A stretch of DNA of 64,000 nt from DATFVA01 sp963774455 (GTDB lineage: Bacteria; Bacteroidota; Ignavibacteria; Ignavibacteriales; Ignavibacteriaceae), in NCBI GenBank assembly GCA_963774455.1, contig CAVZFD010000005.1:620001-684000 (forward strand), read 5' to 3'. The position numbers and the translations under genes are program-made. This document shows, piece after piece, positions 8,930-18,053 of this stretch. The first letter of the stretch is position 1, and every line of letters starts with the position of its first letter. Under the pieces are notes generated by a model. That model was not told the DNA's origin. It was given only the letters and a program-made list of their open reading frames with translations, and made no database searches.

Positions 8930-10046
8930 TAAACAGGGAATCAATTATTTCGATCATCTTTTTCTCAACATTTTCCCAGTTGTACTTTTCTTCGAAAAGC
9001 TTGTATGCAGTAAGAGAATCCTCTCTAAGTTTTTCAGGATGGTTCACGTAAAGAGATATTCTTTTTAAAGCAGATTCAAGATCATCCGGGTCCGTCATTA
9101 ACCCGGCGTCCCTCAGGTCATCATATCCCTTAAATGAATCCAGATCAGAAAAGATGAAAGGCTTTCCGCAGGCAATGTAGTCGAATACCTTGATCGGAAG
9201 CGACCGGTTGAAAACAATATTTTTATCCCTGAGATCTATACACACGTCTGTTCCTTCAAACTTTGCGGGATAATCTTTATAGTTCGTGCGGCCGGTATAA
9301 ATAGTCTTGATGTTGCTGAAGGATCTCAGTCCCTTATCTCTTCCACTTTCCGTTTCCATGCCGATAACCTTTGCAGTAAAAGATTTATCCGGAAATCGCT
9401 GAGCAGCCATATTAATTAACTCAATAAACCTTCTGAAACCGCTTGACCCCGCATTGCTTCCTGCATAACACAATGTAAAATTAGTTCCGTCGTAAGCAGG
9501 AGGGAAGTAATGAAAATACCTCTTCGGAGGATAATAACCTATAATGGCTTTTTTCCTGGAAGGGGCTATTATATCATAAAGTCTGGCCTTGCCTTCTTCT
9601 CCAATGAACAGGTAATCAGCAAGGTTCGATGCATAAACATTAAACATGCTTAGCCGTATATATTGAACCATACGGGATATCCCGGAGTACTGGTTAAGTG
9701 TATTCTGATGAGGGTAGTACTCGGTGATATCGTATATTATTTTGACGGGTTCATTACTTTTTTTCTTATACCGGTGCGCAGCAGGAATTGCGAGGGGCTC
9801 GCAGCAGATAACCAGAGAGGGGTTGAACGCAGCAATCTCACCGTATAGTTTTTCTATTTTATCTTTTTTTGAAAACGAAGTACCGTCAAAACCCTTGATT
9901 TTTATTCCTTCTGATTCGTTGGTTGATTCTTGTTGTGCACTAACTATAGAGACGGCATGGCCTGACAACCGCAGTGAAACAGCAAACTTGTAAAAGATGC
10001 GCTCATCGAAAGGAGGATGTCCCGTAGTTGCAATTACTATATTCAT
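8919..10046 (-). CDS. Glycosyltransferase, GT4-like
   Basis: 375 residues from ATG at 10046 (an adjacent in-frame TTG at 10049 could add one residue). The GT-B pattern is clear: MNIVIATTGHPPFDERIFYK at the N-terminus, FTLCYAGSNAGSSGF at the domain boundary, and RSLPIKVFDYIACGKPFIFSD in the donor-binding region, where KVFDYIACGKP corresponds to the usual K-x-x-E/D-Y-x-A-x-G-x-P motif. It is the only minus-strand gene of the glycan cluster and overlaps the amide ligase tail to tail. Its start is divergent from the GT2 gene, with only about 58 bases between, which must hold promoters for both. Confidence 0.82.
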   Translation of the reverse strand: MNIVIATTGHPPFDERIFYKFAVSLRLSGHAVSIVSAQQESTNESEGIKIKGFDGTSFSKKDKIEKLYGEIAAFNPSLVICCEPLAIPAAHRYKKKSNEPVKIIYDITEYYPHQNTLNQYSGISRMVQYIRLSMFNVYASNLADYLFIGEEGKARLYDIIAPSRKKAIIGYYPPKRYFHYFPPAYDGTNFTLCYAGSNAGSSGFRRFIELINMAAQRFPDKSFTAKVIGMETESGRDKGLRSFSNIKTIYTGRTNYKDYPAKFEGTDVCIDLRDKNIVFNRSLPIKVFDYIACGKPFIFSDLDSFKGYDDLRDAGLMTDPDDLESALKRISLYVNHPEKLREDSLTAYKLFEEKYNWENVEKKMIEIIDSLFTNP

Positions 10047-10104
10047 CAAATAATAAACATTAATTTCTTAAATTTAAGAACAATTTTTGATAAAATAGCC
10101 TTTA

Positions 10105-10863
10105 ATGGATTCATCACAAAAAATTTCTGTAATAATAATTACTAAAAATGAAGAGAATAATATTGAGGAATGCCTGAAGTCTGTTCAGTGGGCGGATGAA
10201 ATAATTATTGTTGACTCTGAGAGCGAAGATAATACTATTGAAAAAGTCCGTAAATACACCCGCAAGATATTCACCAGGAAGTGGGAAGGCTACTCGAAGC
10301 AGAAACAGTATGCTCTGTCGTTAGCAGAAAATGAGTGGGTCCTGAGTCTTGATGCGGATGAGAGAGTAACACCGGAGCTCCAGGATGAAATACAATCAGG
10401 ACTTGATGTGAACTTCGATGGCTTCTCCATCTCACGCAAAAATTATTTTCTTGGTAAACATATTACCGGCTGCGGCTGGGATAATGATTATCAGCTTCGT
10501 CTTTTTAAGAGGTCAAAGACCTCTGTTACCGATCGGTATGTTCACGAATCCTTTATTGTTGAAGGGAAGACGGGTCGCCTGAAAAACAGGATCGACCATT
10601 ATTCATACCGTTCGCTTAAAGATGCAATTTCAAAGATGAACAACTATTCAACACTGGAGGCTCAACAGAAATACCGGCATAAAAGTGTTAGTCCTGTTGA
10701 TTTCGTTACACATCCGGCCAGCGCATTTTTCCAGTATTTCTTTGTAAGGAAGGGTTATAGAGATGGCAGATACGGACTAATGGTGTCGCTGCTTCACGCC
10801 ATGACTAATATGCTGATCTATATGAAGATATGGGAACTCAGGAAGAGAGAGAGCCAGCTTTGA
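10105..10863 (+). CDS. Family 2 glycosyltransferase, WaaE/KdtX-like
   Basis: 252 residues with a GT-A fold. SVIIITKNEENNIEECLKSV is the nucleotide-binding start, followed by ADEIIIVDSESEDNT and the metal-binding LSLDADERVTPEL. This arrangement with KQKQYAL and an HESF segment is typical of the WaaE/KdtX group, which adds glucose or similar sugars to lipopolysaccharide core. The C-terminus has hydrophobic stretches (AFFQYFFVRKGY, LLHAMTNMLIYMKIWEL) consistent with membrane association. It is followed without a gap by a GT4 gene (TTGA overlap). The exact sugar is not predictable. Confidence 0.85.
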   Translation: MDSSQKISVIIITKNEENNIEECLKSVQWADEIIIVDSESEDNTIEKVRKYTRKIFTRKWEGYSKQKQYALSLAENEWVLSLDADERVTPELQDEIQSGLDVNFDGFSISRKNYFLGKHITGCGWDNDYQLRLFKRSKTSVTDRYVHESFIVEGKTGRLKNRIDHYSYRSLKDAISKMNNYSTLEAQQKYRHKSVSPVDFVTHPASAFFQYFFVRKGYRDGRYGLMVSLLHAMTNMLIYMKIWELRKRESQL

Positions 10864-11978
10864 AGATCCTGCTCACTAATGATGCCCGGAATATTGCTGG
10901 CGGTGAAAATTATGTTCTCTACCTGGCAGACGGGTTGTCGGCGAAAGGTCACGAAATACTTATTGCACCTTTAGCTGGTTCTGAGCTGGAAAGGGTGGCA
11001 CGTGATAAGGGTTATGAAACGTTCGGTGTTCCTTACGCAGCTCACGGTAAAGAGTTCAATGCCGTCAGGGTGATGATTAAGGCTCTCAAAGGAAAAAATA
11101 TCAATATCGTTCATACTAATTCAAATCTGGATCGGACCATTGCTGCTGTTGCAGGCAGGTTTATCGGGGCAAAGAACATTTCAACAATTCATAGCTGCCT
11201 ATCTATAAACCGTAATATTATTCACTGGTACAGGAATAATTATTTAATTCATCATTTTACCCCCGTGGGATATTCAACCAGGAAGATAATGGTTGAAACT
11301 GATAAGATTTCGCCCAATAAAATTACAGTTGTCCATATCGGTATTCCTGTTGAAAAAATTAAGAGAACCGAAGAGGGAAGAAAGAAAGTAAGACAGGAAT
11401 TCGGAATTAAGGAAAATGATATTCTCCTTGGGAGTCTTTCGCGTCTCGTTGAATTTAAGGGGCATCGTTTCCTGCTGAAGGCGTTTAAGGAATTAGTGGA
11501 GAAGGGGAGCAACGAAATACGGTTAATGATTGCGGGTGAAGGTGAATTGAAGGAAAATCTCATCCGGCTGGCAGGGGAATATGAAATTCAGGATAAAGTA
11601 ATATTCACAGGTGCGAGGAACGATGTACAGGATATCCTTTCCGCATTCGACATTTTTACCCAGTTCTCGGTAGATGCGGGTGGTGAAACGTTTCCTGTGG
11701 CGATCATTGAAGCTCTGTCCGCTGAACTCCCAGTTATCGGGAGCAAAGTAGGCGATATCGGATATATGATTGATGATAATACGAACGGCGGGCTGGTTGA
11801 ACCTGAAAATATAACGCAGTTTAATGAGGGAATTTTACGTTTAGTTAAGGATAGTAACTTAAGAAGAAAGATGGGAAGGGCCTCACGGGAGAAATTCTTA
11901 AATGAGTTTACTCTTGATAAAATGATAAATAATATGGAGATTGTTTACCGGAAGGTAGCATCAAAATATGAAACATAA
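10860..11978 (+). CDS. Glycosyltransferase, GT4 family
   Basis: 372 residues from a TTG start at 10860 that overlaps the upstream stop (TTGA). An in-frame ATG at 10830 would put ten extra residues ahead of KILLTNDARNIAGGENYVL, the normal beginning of this family, so I prefer the TTG. Domains are standard GT-B: glycine-rich acceptor loop near residue 14, HTNSNLDRTIAAVAGR, LGSLSRLVEFKGHRFLLKAF, and a donor site with GGETFPVAIIEALSAELPVIGS containing the family E-x7-E type motif. It probably acts on cell-surface glycan with the preceding GT2. The next gene starts 11 bases before its end. Confidence 0.85.
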   Translation: MKILLTNDARNIAGGENYVLYLADGLSAKGHEILIAPLAGSELERVARDKGYETFGVPYAAHGKEFNAVRVMIKALKGKNINIVHTNSNLDRTIAAVAGRFIGAKNISTIHSCLSINRNIIHWYRNNYLIHHFTPVGYSTRKIMVETDKISPNKITVVHIGIPVEKIKRTEEGRKKVRQEFGIKENDILLGSLSRLVEFKGHRFLLKAFKELVEKGSNEIRLMIAGEGELKENLIRLAGEYEIQDKVIFTGARNDVQDILSAFDIFTQFSVDAGGETFPVAIIEALSAELPVIGSKVGDIGYMIDDNTNGGLVEPENITQFNEGILRLVKDSNLRRKMGRASREKFLNEFTLDKMINNMEIVYRKVASKYET

Positions 11979-13098
11979 AATTCTCATCGCCCCTAACAGC
12001 TATAAAGAAGTAGCTGACTCAGATAAGGCTGCCGCTTTGTTCAGTAAATACCTTGACCGGGAAGAATCTATTCAAACAGCATCGCTGCCTGTATCTGACG
12101 GAGGCGATGGGTTTCTGAATGCTTGTAAGACTGTGTTCGATCTTGAGATCGTCAGCTATAATATTTCAACCCCCTATGATGAATCCAGGTTCGACTGTGA
12201 AGCAGGATATGACCGGAAGGGTAAGAGGCTGTATATAGAATCGGCCAGGGTGCTCGGCTTAAGGGTTATTCCCGAGGAAAAAAGACGTCCCCTTACTCTC
12301 TCTTCAAAAGGACTGGGAGATATGTTCCTTAAAATAAAAGAGGATATTGAAAAAGGAAGTATTCAAGTTGATGAGGTAGTAATTGGTGTAGGCGGAACGG
12401 GAATAAACGATCTTGGATTGGGGGTGTGCTCCCGTTTCGGCCTGGAACTCTTTGATATTTTCGGAAATAAAGACAAGATACTGCCTGAATATTTTTATAG
12501 AATTAAAAAAATTAAATGGAATGAACCCGTGCTCCCATTCAAGATTAAGACTATATTGGATGTGGAAAACCCGTTATTTGGTAAAAAGGGAGCTGCCAGA
12601 ACGTTTGGTCCCCAAAAAGGAGCCGACAAGGGTGAGGTTGAGGTATTGGAACTTGGATTTACTAAAATAGTTAACCTATTAAAAAATAATGGATTAGACA
12701 GATCATCTGATAATCTTTCAGGCGCAGGAGGAGGATTGGCGGCTGGACTCCATCTATTCTTGAATGCATCATCTGTAAAAGCAGTCGAATTTATTAATAA
12801 GCAGCTTAAATTAGAAGACAGAATTAAAGACTTCGATGTTGTGGTAACCGGTGAGGGAATCTTCGATGATCAATCTCTCCACGGTAAGGGAGCAGGAATT
12901 GTGCTCCAGACAGCCCGGAGACAAAATAAAAGAGTTATTCTTTGCTGTGGAAAAGTTGAAAATAAGGTAAAGAATAAAATTGGAGAAAATGTAGACGTAA
13001 TTGAATTTATCTCCTTCTTCGATAGCAAAGAGGAATCGATTAAAAACTTTGAAAAAGGGATAGAATTAGCAAGCAGGAAAATAATATCGCTCCTTTAA
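11968..13098 (+). CDS. Glycerate kinase type 1
   Basis: 376 residues that phosphorylate glycerate (usually to 2-phosphoglycerate) in the cytosol. Family features seen: ILIAPNSYKEVADSDKAA at the start, LPVSDGGDGFLNA, IGVGGTGINDLGLG, SGAGGGLAAGLHLFL, and the C-terminal VVTGEGIFDDQSLHGKGAGIVL. Length is normal for the GlxK/GarK family. It overlaps the upstream glycosyltransferase by 11 bases, so the two are co-transcribed, although no functional link is obvious. No glycolate or tartronate genes are adjacent to explain the source of glycerate. Confidence 0.88.
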   Translation: MKHKILIAPNSYKEVADSDKAAALFSKYLDREESIQTASLPVSDGGDGFLNACKTVFDLEIVSYNISTPYDESRFDCEAGYDRKGKRLYIESARVLGLRVIPEEKRRPLTLSSKGLGDMFLKIKEDIEKGSIQVDEVVIGVGGTGINDLGLGVCSRFGLELFDIFGNKDKILPEYFYRIKKIKWNEPVLPFKIKTILDVENPLFGKKGAARTFGPQKGADKGEVEVLELGFTKIVNLLKNNGLDRSSDNLSGAGGGLAAGLHLFLNASSVKAVEFINKQLKLEDRIKDFDVVVTGEGIFDDQSLHGKGAGIVLQTARRQNKRVILCCGKVENKVKNKIGENVDVIEFISFFDSKEESIKNFEKGIELASRKIISLL

Positions 13099-13176
13099 TT
13101 TGGTTTTACCGCGTCGTCATTTTTTAGTAAATTTCAACAATCAACAATTCATGAATATTAGAAGATAAAGGCATAT

Positions 13177-14016
13177 ATGCAGGAGTATCTTGACCTGGTA
13201 AAACTCGTAATGGAAAATGGAGTAAGGAAGCCTACGCGTACCGGCGTAGATACAATATCTTATTTCGCTGCGTTTTACCGCGTGGATTTATCTAAGGGCT
13301 TTCCTTTGCTGACGACAAAGAAAATGCATTGGAAATCTTTGCTGCATGAAGTCTTATGGTACCTCTCAGGTGAAGATCATATTAGAAACCTCCGGCAGCA
13401 TACCAAAATATGGGATGCCTGGGCCGATGAAGAGGGCAACCTTGAAACAGCTTACGGATACTACTGGAGAAAATTCCCGAGTGCACAGAAGAATCATGAA
13501 GGTAAATGGGAAGTTCATGAAGTCGACCAGATTAAATATGTAATTGACCAGCTTAAAAAGAATCCTTACAGCAGGAGACTTGTTGTTACCGCCTGGGAAC
13601 CAGGCAATGCTACAACCAGCAAGCTCCCCCCATGTCATTATTCGTTTGCTTTTAATGTAGCTGACGGAAAACTTAACTGCCACCTTACACAAAGATCGGG
13701 AGATATAGCGCTCGGTATTCCTTTCAACCTGGCGGCTTATTCTATTCTTACACAGATAATTGCACAGGAAACAAACCTTGAACTTGGATTTTTCGCTCAC
13801 ACTATTATTGATGCTCATATATATGTTGCTGATAAAGGGAGCGACATGGAGCAGTACGATCACCTTGAAGGGTTAAAGGAGCAGCTGAAAAGGAAACCGC
13901 TTCCCCTGCCTGAACTGAAGATCGCTAAGAAGCCGATCGATGAGCTGACATTCGATGATTTTGAATTGATCGGATACAAACACCTCGAACCAATAAAATT
14001 TGAGGTCGCAGTTTGA
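13177..14016 (+). CDS. thyA: Thymidylate synthase
   Basis: 279 residues. It methylates dUMP to dTMP with methylene-tetrahydrofolate, which becomes dihydrofolate. The catalytic cysteine is C153 in LPPCHYSF, and NCHLTQRSGDIALGIPFNLA and HTIIDAHIYV give the dUMP- and folate-binding segments. TRTGVDT near residue 21 holds the phosphate-binding arginine. The stop overlaps the TTG start of dihydrofolate reductase, a sensible pairing because that enzyme recycles the dihydrofolate made here. About 78 bases of non-coding sequence precede it and may hold the promoter of a thyA-folA-mutL operon. Confidence 0.97.
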   Translation: MQEYLDLVKLVMENGVRKPTRTGVDTISYFAAFYRVDLSKGFPLLTTKKMHWKSLLHEVLWYLSGEDHIRNLRQHTKIWDAWADEEGNLETAYGYYWRKFPSAQKNHEGKWEVHEVDQIKYVIDQLKKNPYSRRLVVTAWEPGNATTSKLPPCHYSFAFNVADGKLNCHLTQRSGDIALGIPFNLAAYSILTQIIAQETNLELGFFAHTIIDAHIYVADKGSDMEQYDHLEGLKEQLKRKPLPLPELKIAKKPIDELTFDDFELIGYKHLEPIKFEVAV

Positions 14017-14492
14017 AAATAATAATTATCTCTGCCGTTGCCAGGAACGGGGTGATAGGACGGTCGAATGGGGAAATGCCATGGCATGTAAAAGAGGAAT
14101 TTCAACATTTTAAAAAGACTACGCTTGGTTACCCCATTATTATGGGACGTAAAACTTTTGAGACTCTCGGCAAGCCTCTCAAGGAGAGACTGAACGTAGT
14201 TATTTCAAACCAGCCTGACTATGATCTTCCTTATGAAGAAGTAAAAATATTCAGGACGTTTACTGAAGCTATTGAAGCCGTATCCAAAACAAATCCCGAA
14301 AAGATTTTTATAATCGGCGGGGGGCAGGTGTACCGGCAGGCAATTGAGCTTGCTGACGAGATGATTATTTCCATTATGAAATTTGATGCTGAAGGGGATA
14401 TTCTTTTTCCAGAGATAAATCCCGTCAGATGGAAGGAAGTTTCAAGGGAAGTTAGGGATCAGTTCGATATTATAACCTACGTTAAAAGATAA
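14013..14492 (+). CDS. folA: Dihydrofolate reductase
   Basis: 159 residues from a TTG start overlapping the thyA stop by four bases. It reduces dihydrofolate to tetrahydrofolate with NADPH. Motifs include ISAVARNGVIGRSNGEMPWH (Met20 loop region), the GRKTFETLGKPL cofactor-binding turn and FIIGGGQVYRQAI (second glycine-rich segment). Length is typical of the bacterial single-domain enzyme. It is coupled to thyA upstream and shares one base with mutL downstream (TAATG). Confidence 0.96.
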   Translation: MKIIIISAVARNGVIGRSNGEMPWHVKEEFQHFKKTTLGYPIIMGRKTFETLGKPLKERLNVVISNQPDYDLPYEEVKIFRTFTEAIEAVSKTNPEKIFIIGGGQVYRQAIELADEMIISIMKFDAEGDILFPEINPVRWKEVSREVRDQFDIITYVKR

Positions 14493-16327
14493 TGACCAAA
14501 ATAAAAATTCTACCCGAAAATATAGCAAATAAAATTGCTGCAGGCGAAGTTGTTCAGAGACCGGAATCTGTTGTAAAGGAATTGGTTGAGAATGCAATTG
14601 ATGCTGCTGCAGATACTATTGAAGTAATGATAAAACGTGCCGGTAAAACTCTGATACAGGTCTGCGATAATGGTACAGGAATGACAGAAGACGATGCCCT
14701 TCTCTGTATTCAGAAGCACGCAACAAGCAAAATATTTACATATGACGATCTTGAATCCATCTCTACTCTTGGCTTCCGCGGTGAGGCTCTAAGCTCGATT
14801 GCGGCCGTAGCACAGGTTGAAATAAAAACTGAAATTAAAGATGAAGAAGTAGGAACTTTAATACGTATTGAAGACGGCAGAAATATAATTAAGGAAAAAG
14901 GTTCGTTCTCAAAAGGAACCTGTGTCACTATCAAAAATCTTTTTTTTAATACTCCTGCAAGAAGAAATTTTCTTAAGTCGGATGGGACTGAAATGAAGCA
15001 TATCGTTGACACGTTCAACAGGGCGGCTTTGAGTCACCCCGACCTGACATTTAAACTCTATAATGATGATCAGCTGATTTATAACTATGGACCCGGTGAT
15101 GTCCCTAACCGCATTAAACAGGTTTTCGCTGAGAATATGATGGAAGCCCTGCTGCCGGTGGAGGAGCGCACAGATTTCCTTAATATTTACGGTTATATCG
15201 GAAAGCCGGCTCTGCTTAAGAAGAGCAGGGGCGATCAGTACCTGTTCCTCAATTCGCGTTATGTTATCAGCAGGCAGATAAATCACGCAGTGTTTACAGC
15301 TTACGATACTTTACTTGAAAAAGGGGATTATCCTTTTTTCATACTTTTTATGGAACTGGACCCCCGTAAAACAGATGTGAACATCCATCCCTCGAAGCTT
15401 GAAGTCCGTTTCGACGATGAAAGAGATATTTACAATTTTGTACTTGCCGTGATAAAGAAGGGTCTCGGTACCAGCGACCTTGCCCCGGGTATGTTGTTTA
15501 CCGGCAGGCCGGATTACGCGGATGATCCGGATGGTTTTATGCGAACAGACAGAAGCAGTTTTTCAGGAGATCAGGGGTACAGAAATTCGCAGGCCGCTGC
15601 AAGAACTAATTTTACCGATCAGGATATCGATCTTATATTCCGCGCCATACCAGATAATGTGATCAGGGCGCCGGAAGGAGAAACTTCCCATCCATTCGAA
15701 CGCGAACCAAAGGAAGTATTTCACGAATTGCAGGTAGAGGAGGAAGGACGTTTATCAGCTGAGCCTGCTTTCATCATTCAGCTGCATAATAAATTTATCC
15801 TTTCGCAGATAAAAACGGGACTGATGGTAATTGATCAGCATACCGCACACGAAAGGGTCCTTTATGAGAAAGCCTTAAAAAGAATGGACGCCGATCTTCC
15901 TTTTTCACAGCAGCTGCTGTTCGCTAAAACTATTGAGCCGGGAGTAAAGGTTATTGAAGTACTGAAAGAGATAAATCCCTTTCTGGTTAAGCTGGGCTTT
16001 GAACTGAAATTTTTTAGTAAAAATACCGTAGTAATTGAAGGTGTGCCCGAGGATGTAAAACAGGGTTCGGAGGAGAATGTCCTTATGGAGCTAGTACACG
16101 ATTATGTGCAGAATAAAGACGAAAATGAAGATGTACTGGATATTATTGCCGGGGCATATTCGGCCAGGGCTGCGATAAAAGCAGGTGACAGGCTGTCTGA
16201 AAAGGAAATGAGACTTCTGATCGATCAGCTGTTTGCTGCATCTATGCCGTACGTTTGTCCCCGCGGACGTCCTACAGTGGTAAAAATACCACTTGACGAA
16301 TTTGACAGGAGGTTCGGCAGATCATAG
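14492..16327 (+). CDS. mutL: DNA mismatch repair protein MutL, endonuclease type
   Basis: 611 residues. The N-terminal GHKL ATPase carries PENIANKIAAGEVVQRP, ENAIDAAADTIEV, DNGTGM and GFRGEALSSIAAVA, and the middle has FLNSRYVISR and DVNIHPSKLEVRF. The C-terminal dimerisation domain keeps an endonuclease-type motif (DQHTAHERVLYEKA, with threonine where alanine is more usual) and the CPRGRPT segment near the end. This suggests a latent nicking enzyme activated by MutS and the clamp, as in organisms without MutH. It begins inside the folA stop, an unusual but co-transcribed partner. Confidence 0.96.
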   Translation: MTKIKILPENIANKIAAGEVVQRPESVVKELVENAIDAAADTIEVMIKRAGKTLIQVCDNGTGMTEDDALLCIQKHATSKIFTYDDLESISTLGFRGEALSSIAAVAQVEIKTEIKDEEVGTLIRIEDGRNIIKEKGSFSKGTCVTIKNLFFNTPARRNFLKSDGTEMKHIVDTFNRAALSHPDLTFKLYNDDQLIYNYGPGDVPNRIKQVFAENMMEALLPVEERTDFLNIYGYIGKPALLKKSRGDQYLFLNSRYVISRQINHAVFTAYDTLLEKGDYPFFILFMELDPRKTDVNIHPSKLEVRFDDERDIYNFVLAVIKKGLGTSDLAPGMLFTGRPDYADDPDGFMRTDRSSFSGDQGYRNSQAAARTNFTDQDIDLIFRAIPDNVIRAPEGETSHPFEREPKEVFHELQVEEEGRLSAEPAFIIQLHNKFILSQIKTGLMVIDQHTAHERVLYEKALKRMDADLPFSQQLLFAKTIEPGVKVIEVLKEINPFLVKLGFELKFFSKNTVVIEGVPEDVKQGSEENVLMELVHDYVQNKDENEDVLDIIAGAYSARAAIKAGDRLSEKEMRLLIDQLFAASMPYVCPRGRPTVVKIPLDEFDRRFGRS

Positions 16328-16394
16328 AATAAGCTTCAATAAAGACTTATATCTTATTATCTTTGTAATTATAAAATAGAAAGAAGGAATTAAA

Positions 16395-18050
16395 ATGCCG
16401 GATAAAGAATATCAGGAAAGACGACAGGAATTTGATAAGAAAGTATCGAATGCAAAGAATATGGGGATGAAATTTACTACTGTCAGCGGAAGAGATGTCG
16501 ATGCGTTATACGGACCTGATGATATCGAAAATATAAACTTTCTCAGCGAGATTGGCTTCCCGGGAGAATACCCGTATACAAGAGGAATTCACACAAACGG
16601 ATATAGGGGAAGAATATGGACAATGAGGCAGTTTGCCGGTTTTGGTACACCCGAAGACACTAATGAAAGATTTCATTATCTTCTGAATCGTGGTCAGACT
16701 GGATTGTCTGTTGCATTCGATCTTCCTACATTAATGGGGTGGGATTCAGATGCTCCCCTTAGTGAAGGTGAGGTGGGTATTTGCGGGGTTGCGATATCAT
16801 CACTAGAAGATATGGAGATTCTTTTCAATAAGATTCCGCTTGATAAAGTTTCAACATCGATGACGATCAACTCACCCGCGGCTATGATCTTTGCCTTTTA
16901 CCTTGCGGTAGCAGCTAAACAGGGAGTCGATTTTAAAGACCTGCGCGGTACACTTCAGAATGATATCCTTAAAGAGTATATCGCTCAGAAAGAATATATC
17001 TATCCGCCTCAGCCCTCAATGAGAATTATTGTTGATATGATAGAATACTGCGCTAAGGAAGTTCCCCAATGGAACCCGGTTTCGGTGAGCGGTTATCATA
17101 TCCGTGAGGCCGGATCAACTGCAATACAGGAACTGGCTTATACACTAGCAGACGGTTTTGCGTATATAGAGGCCTGTATAGAACGAGGAATGGATGTTGA
17201 TGAATTTGCTCCCAGGATTTCTTTCTTCTTCAACTCACACCTTGATTTCTTCGAGGAGATCGCAAAGTACAGGGCTGCAAGAAAAATTTATGCAAAGAGA
17301 ATGAGAGAAAAGTATGGTGCGAAAAATCCAAGATCATGGTGGCTAAGATTCCACACACAGACGGCAGGATGCACGCTAACAGCACAGCAGCCTGAAAATA
17401 ATATTGTAAGAACTGCATTCCAGGCGCTGGCGGGAGTACTGGGAGGTACACAGTCTCTCCACACAAACTCAATGGATGAAACCCTCGCACTTCCGAGCGA
17501 GAAGGCTGTTAAGATTGCATTAAGAACCCAGCAGCTGATAGCTTATGAATCAGGAGTCATAAACACTGTTGATCCTCTTGGCGGAAGCTACTTTGTTGAG
17601 GCACTGACTGATAAGCTGGAAAAGGAGGCAAATGATATTTTCGACCAGATTGATTCACTGGGGGGAGTAATACCGGCAATTGAAACTGGTTATTTCCAGA
17701 AGGAAATAGCTGATGCCGCATACCGGTACCAGAGAGAGGTTGAGAAAAAAGAGAAATTCATAGTGGGTGTGAATGAATTTATTGAGAAAGATGAGAAGGT
17801 TGACATCCCGATATTGTATGTTTCACCTGAAGTTGAGAAGAAGCAGAAGAAAAGACTTGGTGAGCTGAAACAGAACAGGAGTCAGGCTGCTGTTGATGAA
17901 AGTCTTAGAGAAATAAGGGAAGCCAGTATAAATGGGAATAACCTTATGCCTGTATTCCTGAAGGCCGCGCAGAATTATGTAACACTTGGTGAAATGGTTA
18001 ACGAGCTTAAGCAAGTTTTCGGTATATACGAGGAAACCGCCGTTTTTTAA
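16395..18050 (+). CDS. Acyl-CoA mutase large subunit (methylmalonyl/isobutyryl-CoA mutase family), split type
   Basis: 551 residues covering only the catalytic TIM barrel; no cobalamin-binding domain is present, so a separate small subunit must exist outside this window. Family motifs: YPYTRG, WTMRQFAGFGTPEDTN, GLSVAFDLPTLMG, GTLQNDILKEYIAQ, SGYHIREAG, RFHTQTAG and GGTQSLHTNSMDE. Methylmalonyl-CoA mutase holds the free carboxylate with a Tyr (Y89) and an Arg (R207); here the Tyr is kept (Y70) but the Arg position is Q198, with H235 retained. Gln there is known from isobutyryl-CoA and 2-hydroxyisobutyryl-CoA mutases, so the substrate may be a monocarboxylic acyl-CoA. SD AGAAGGAA precedes the ATG. 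Confidence 0.85.
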   Translation: MPDKEYQERRQEFDKKVSNAKNMGMKFTTVSGRDVDALYGPDDIENINFLSEIGFPGEYPYTRGIHTNGYRGRIWTMRQFAGFGTPEDTNERFHYLLNRGQTGLSVAFDLPTLMGWDSDAPLSEGEVGICGVAISSLEDMEILFNKIPLDKVSTSMTINSPAAMIFAFYLAVAAKQGVDFKDLRGTLQNDILKEYIAQKEYIYPPQPSMRIIVDMIEYCAKEVPQWNPVSVSGYHIREAGSTAIQELAYTLADGFAYIEACIERGMDVDEFAPRISFFFNSHLDFFEEIAKYRAARKIYAKRMREKYGAKNPRSWWLRFHTQTAGCTLTAQQPENNIVRTAFQALAGVLGGTQSLHTNSMDETLALPSEKAVKIALRTQQLIAYESGVINTVDPLGGSYFVEALTDKLEKEANDIFDQIDSLGGVIPAIETGYFQKEIADAAYRYQREVEKKEKFIVGVNEFIEKDEKVDIPILYVSPEVEKKQKKRLGELKQNRSQAAVDESLREIREASINGNNLMPVFLKAAQNYVTLGEMVNELKQVFGIYEETAVF

Positions 18051-18053
18051 TTA

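Noticed and set aside
16358..16365. TAnnTTTG matches (also at 20285 and 44461) resembling the Bacteroidota -7 element
   Set aside because: No TTG-type -33 element lies at the proper distance, the motif is expected often by chance in such A/T-rich gaps, and it is not established for this lineage.
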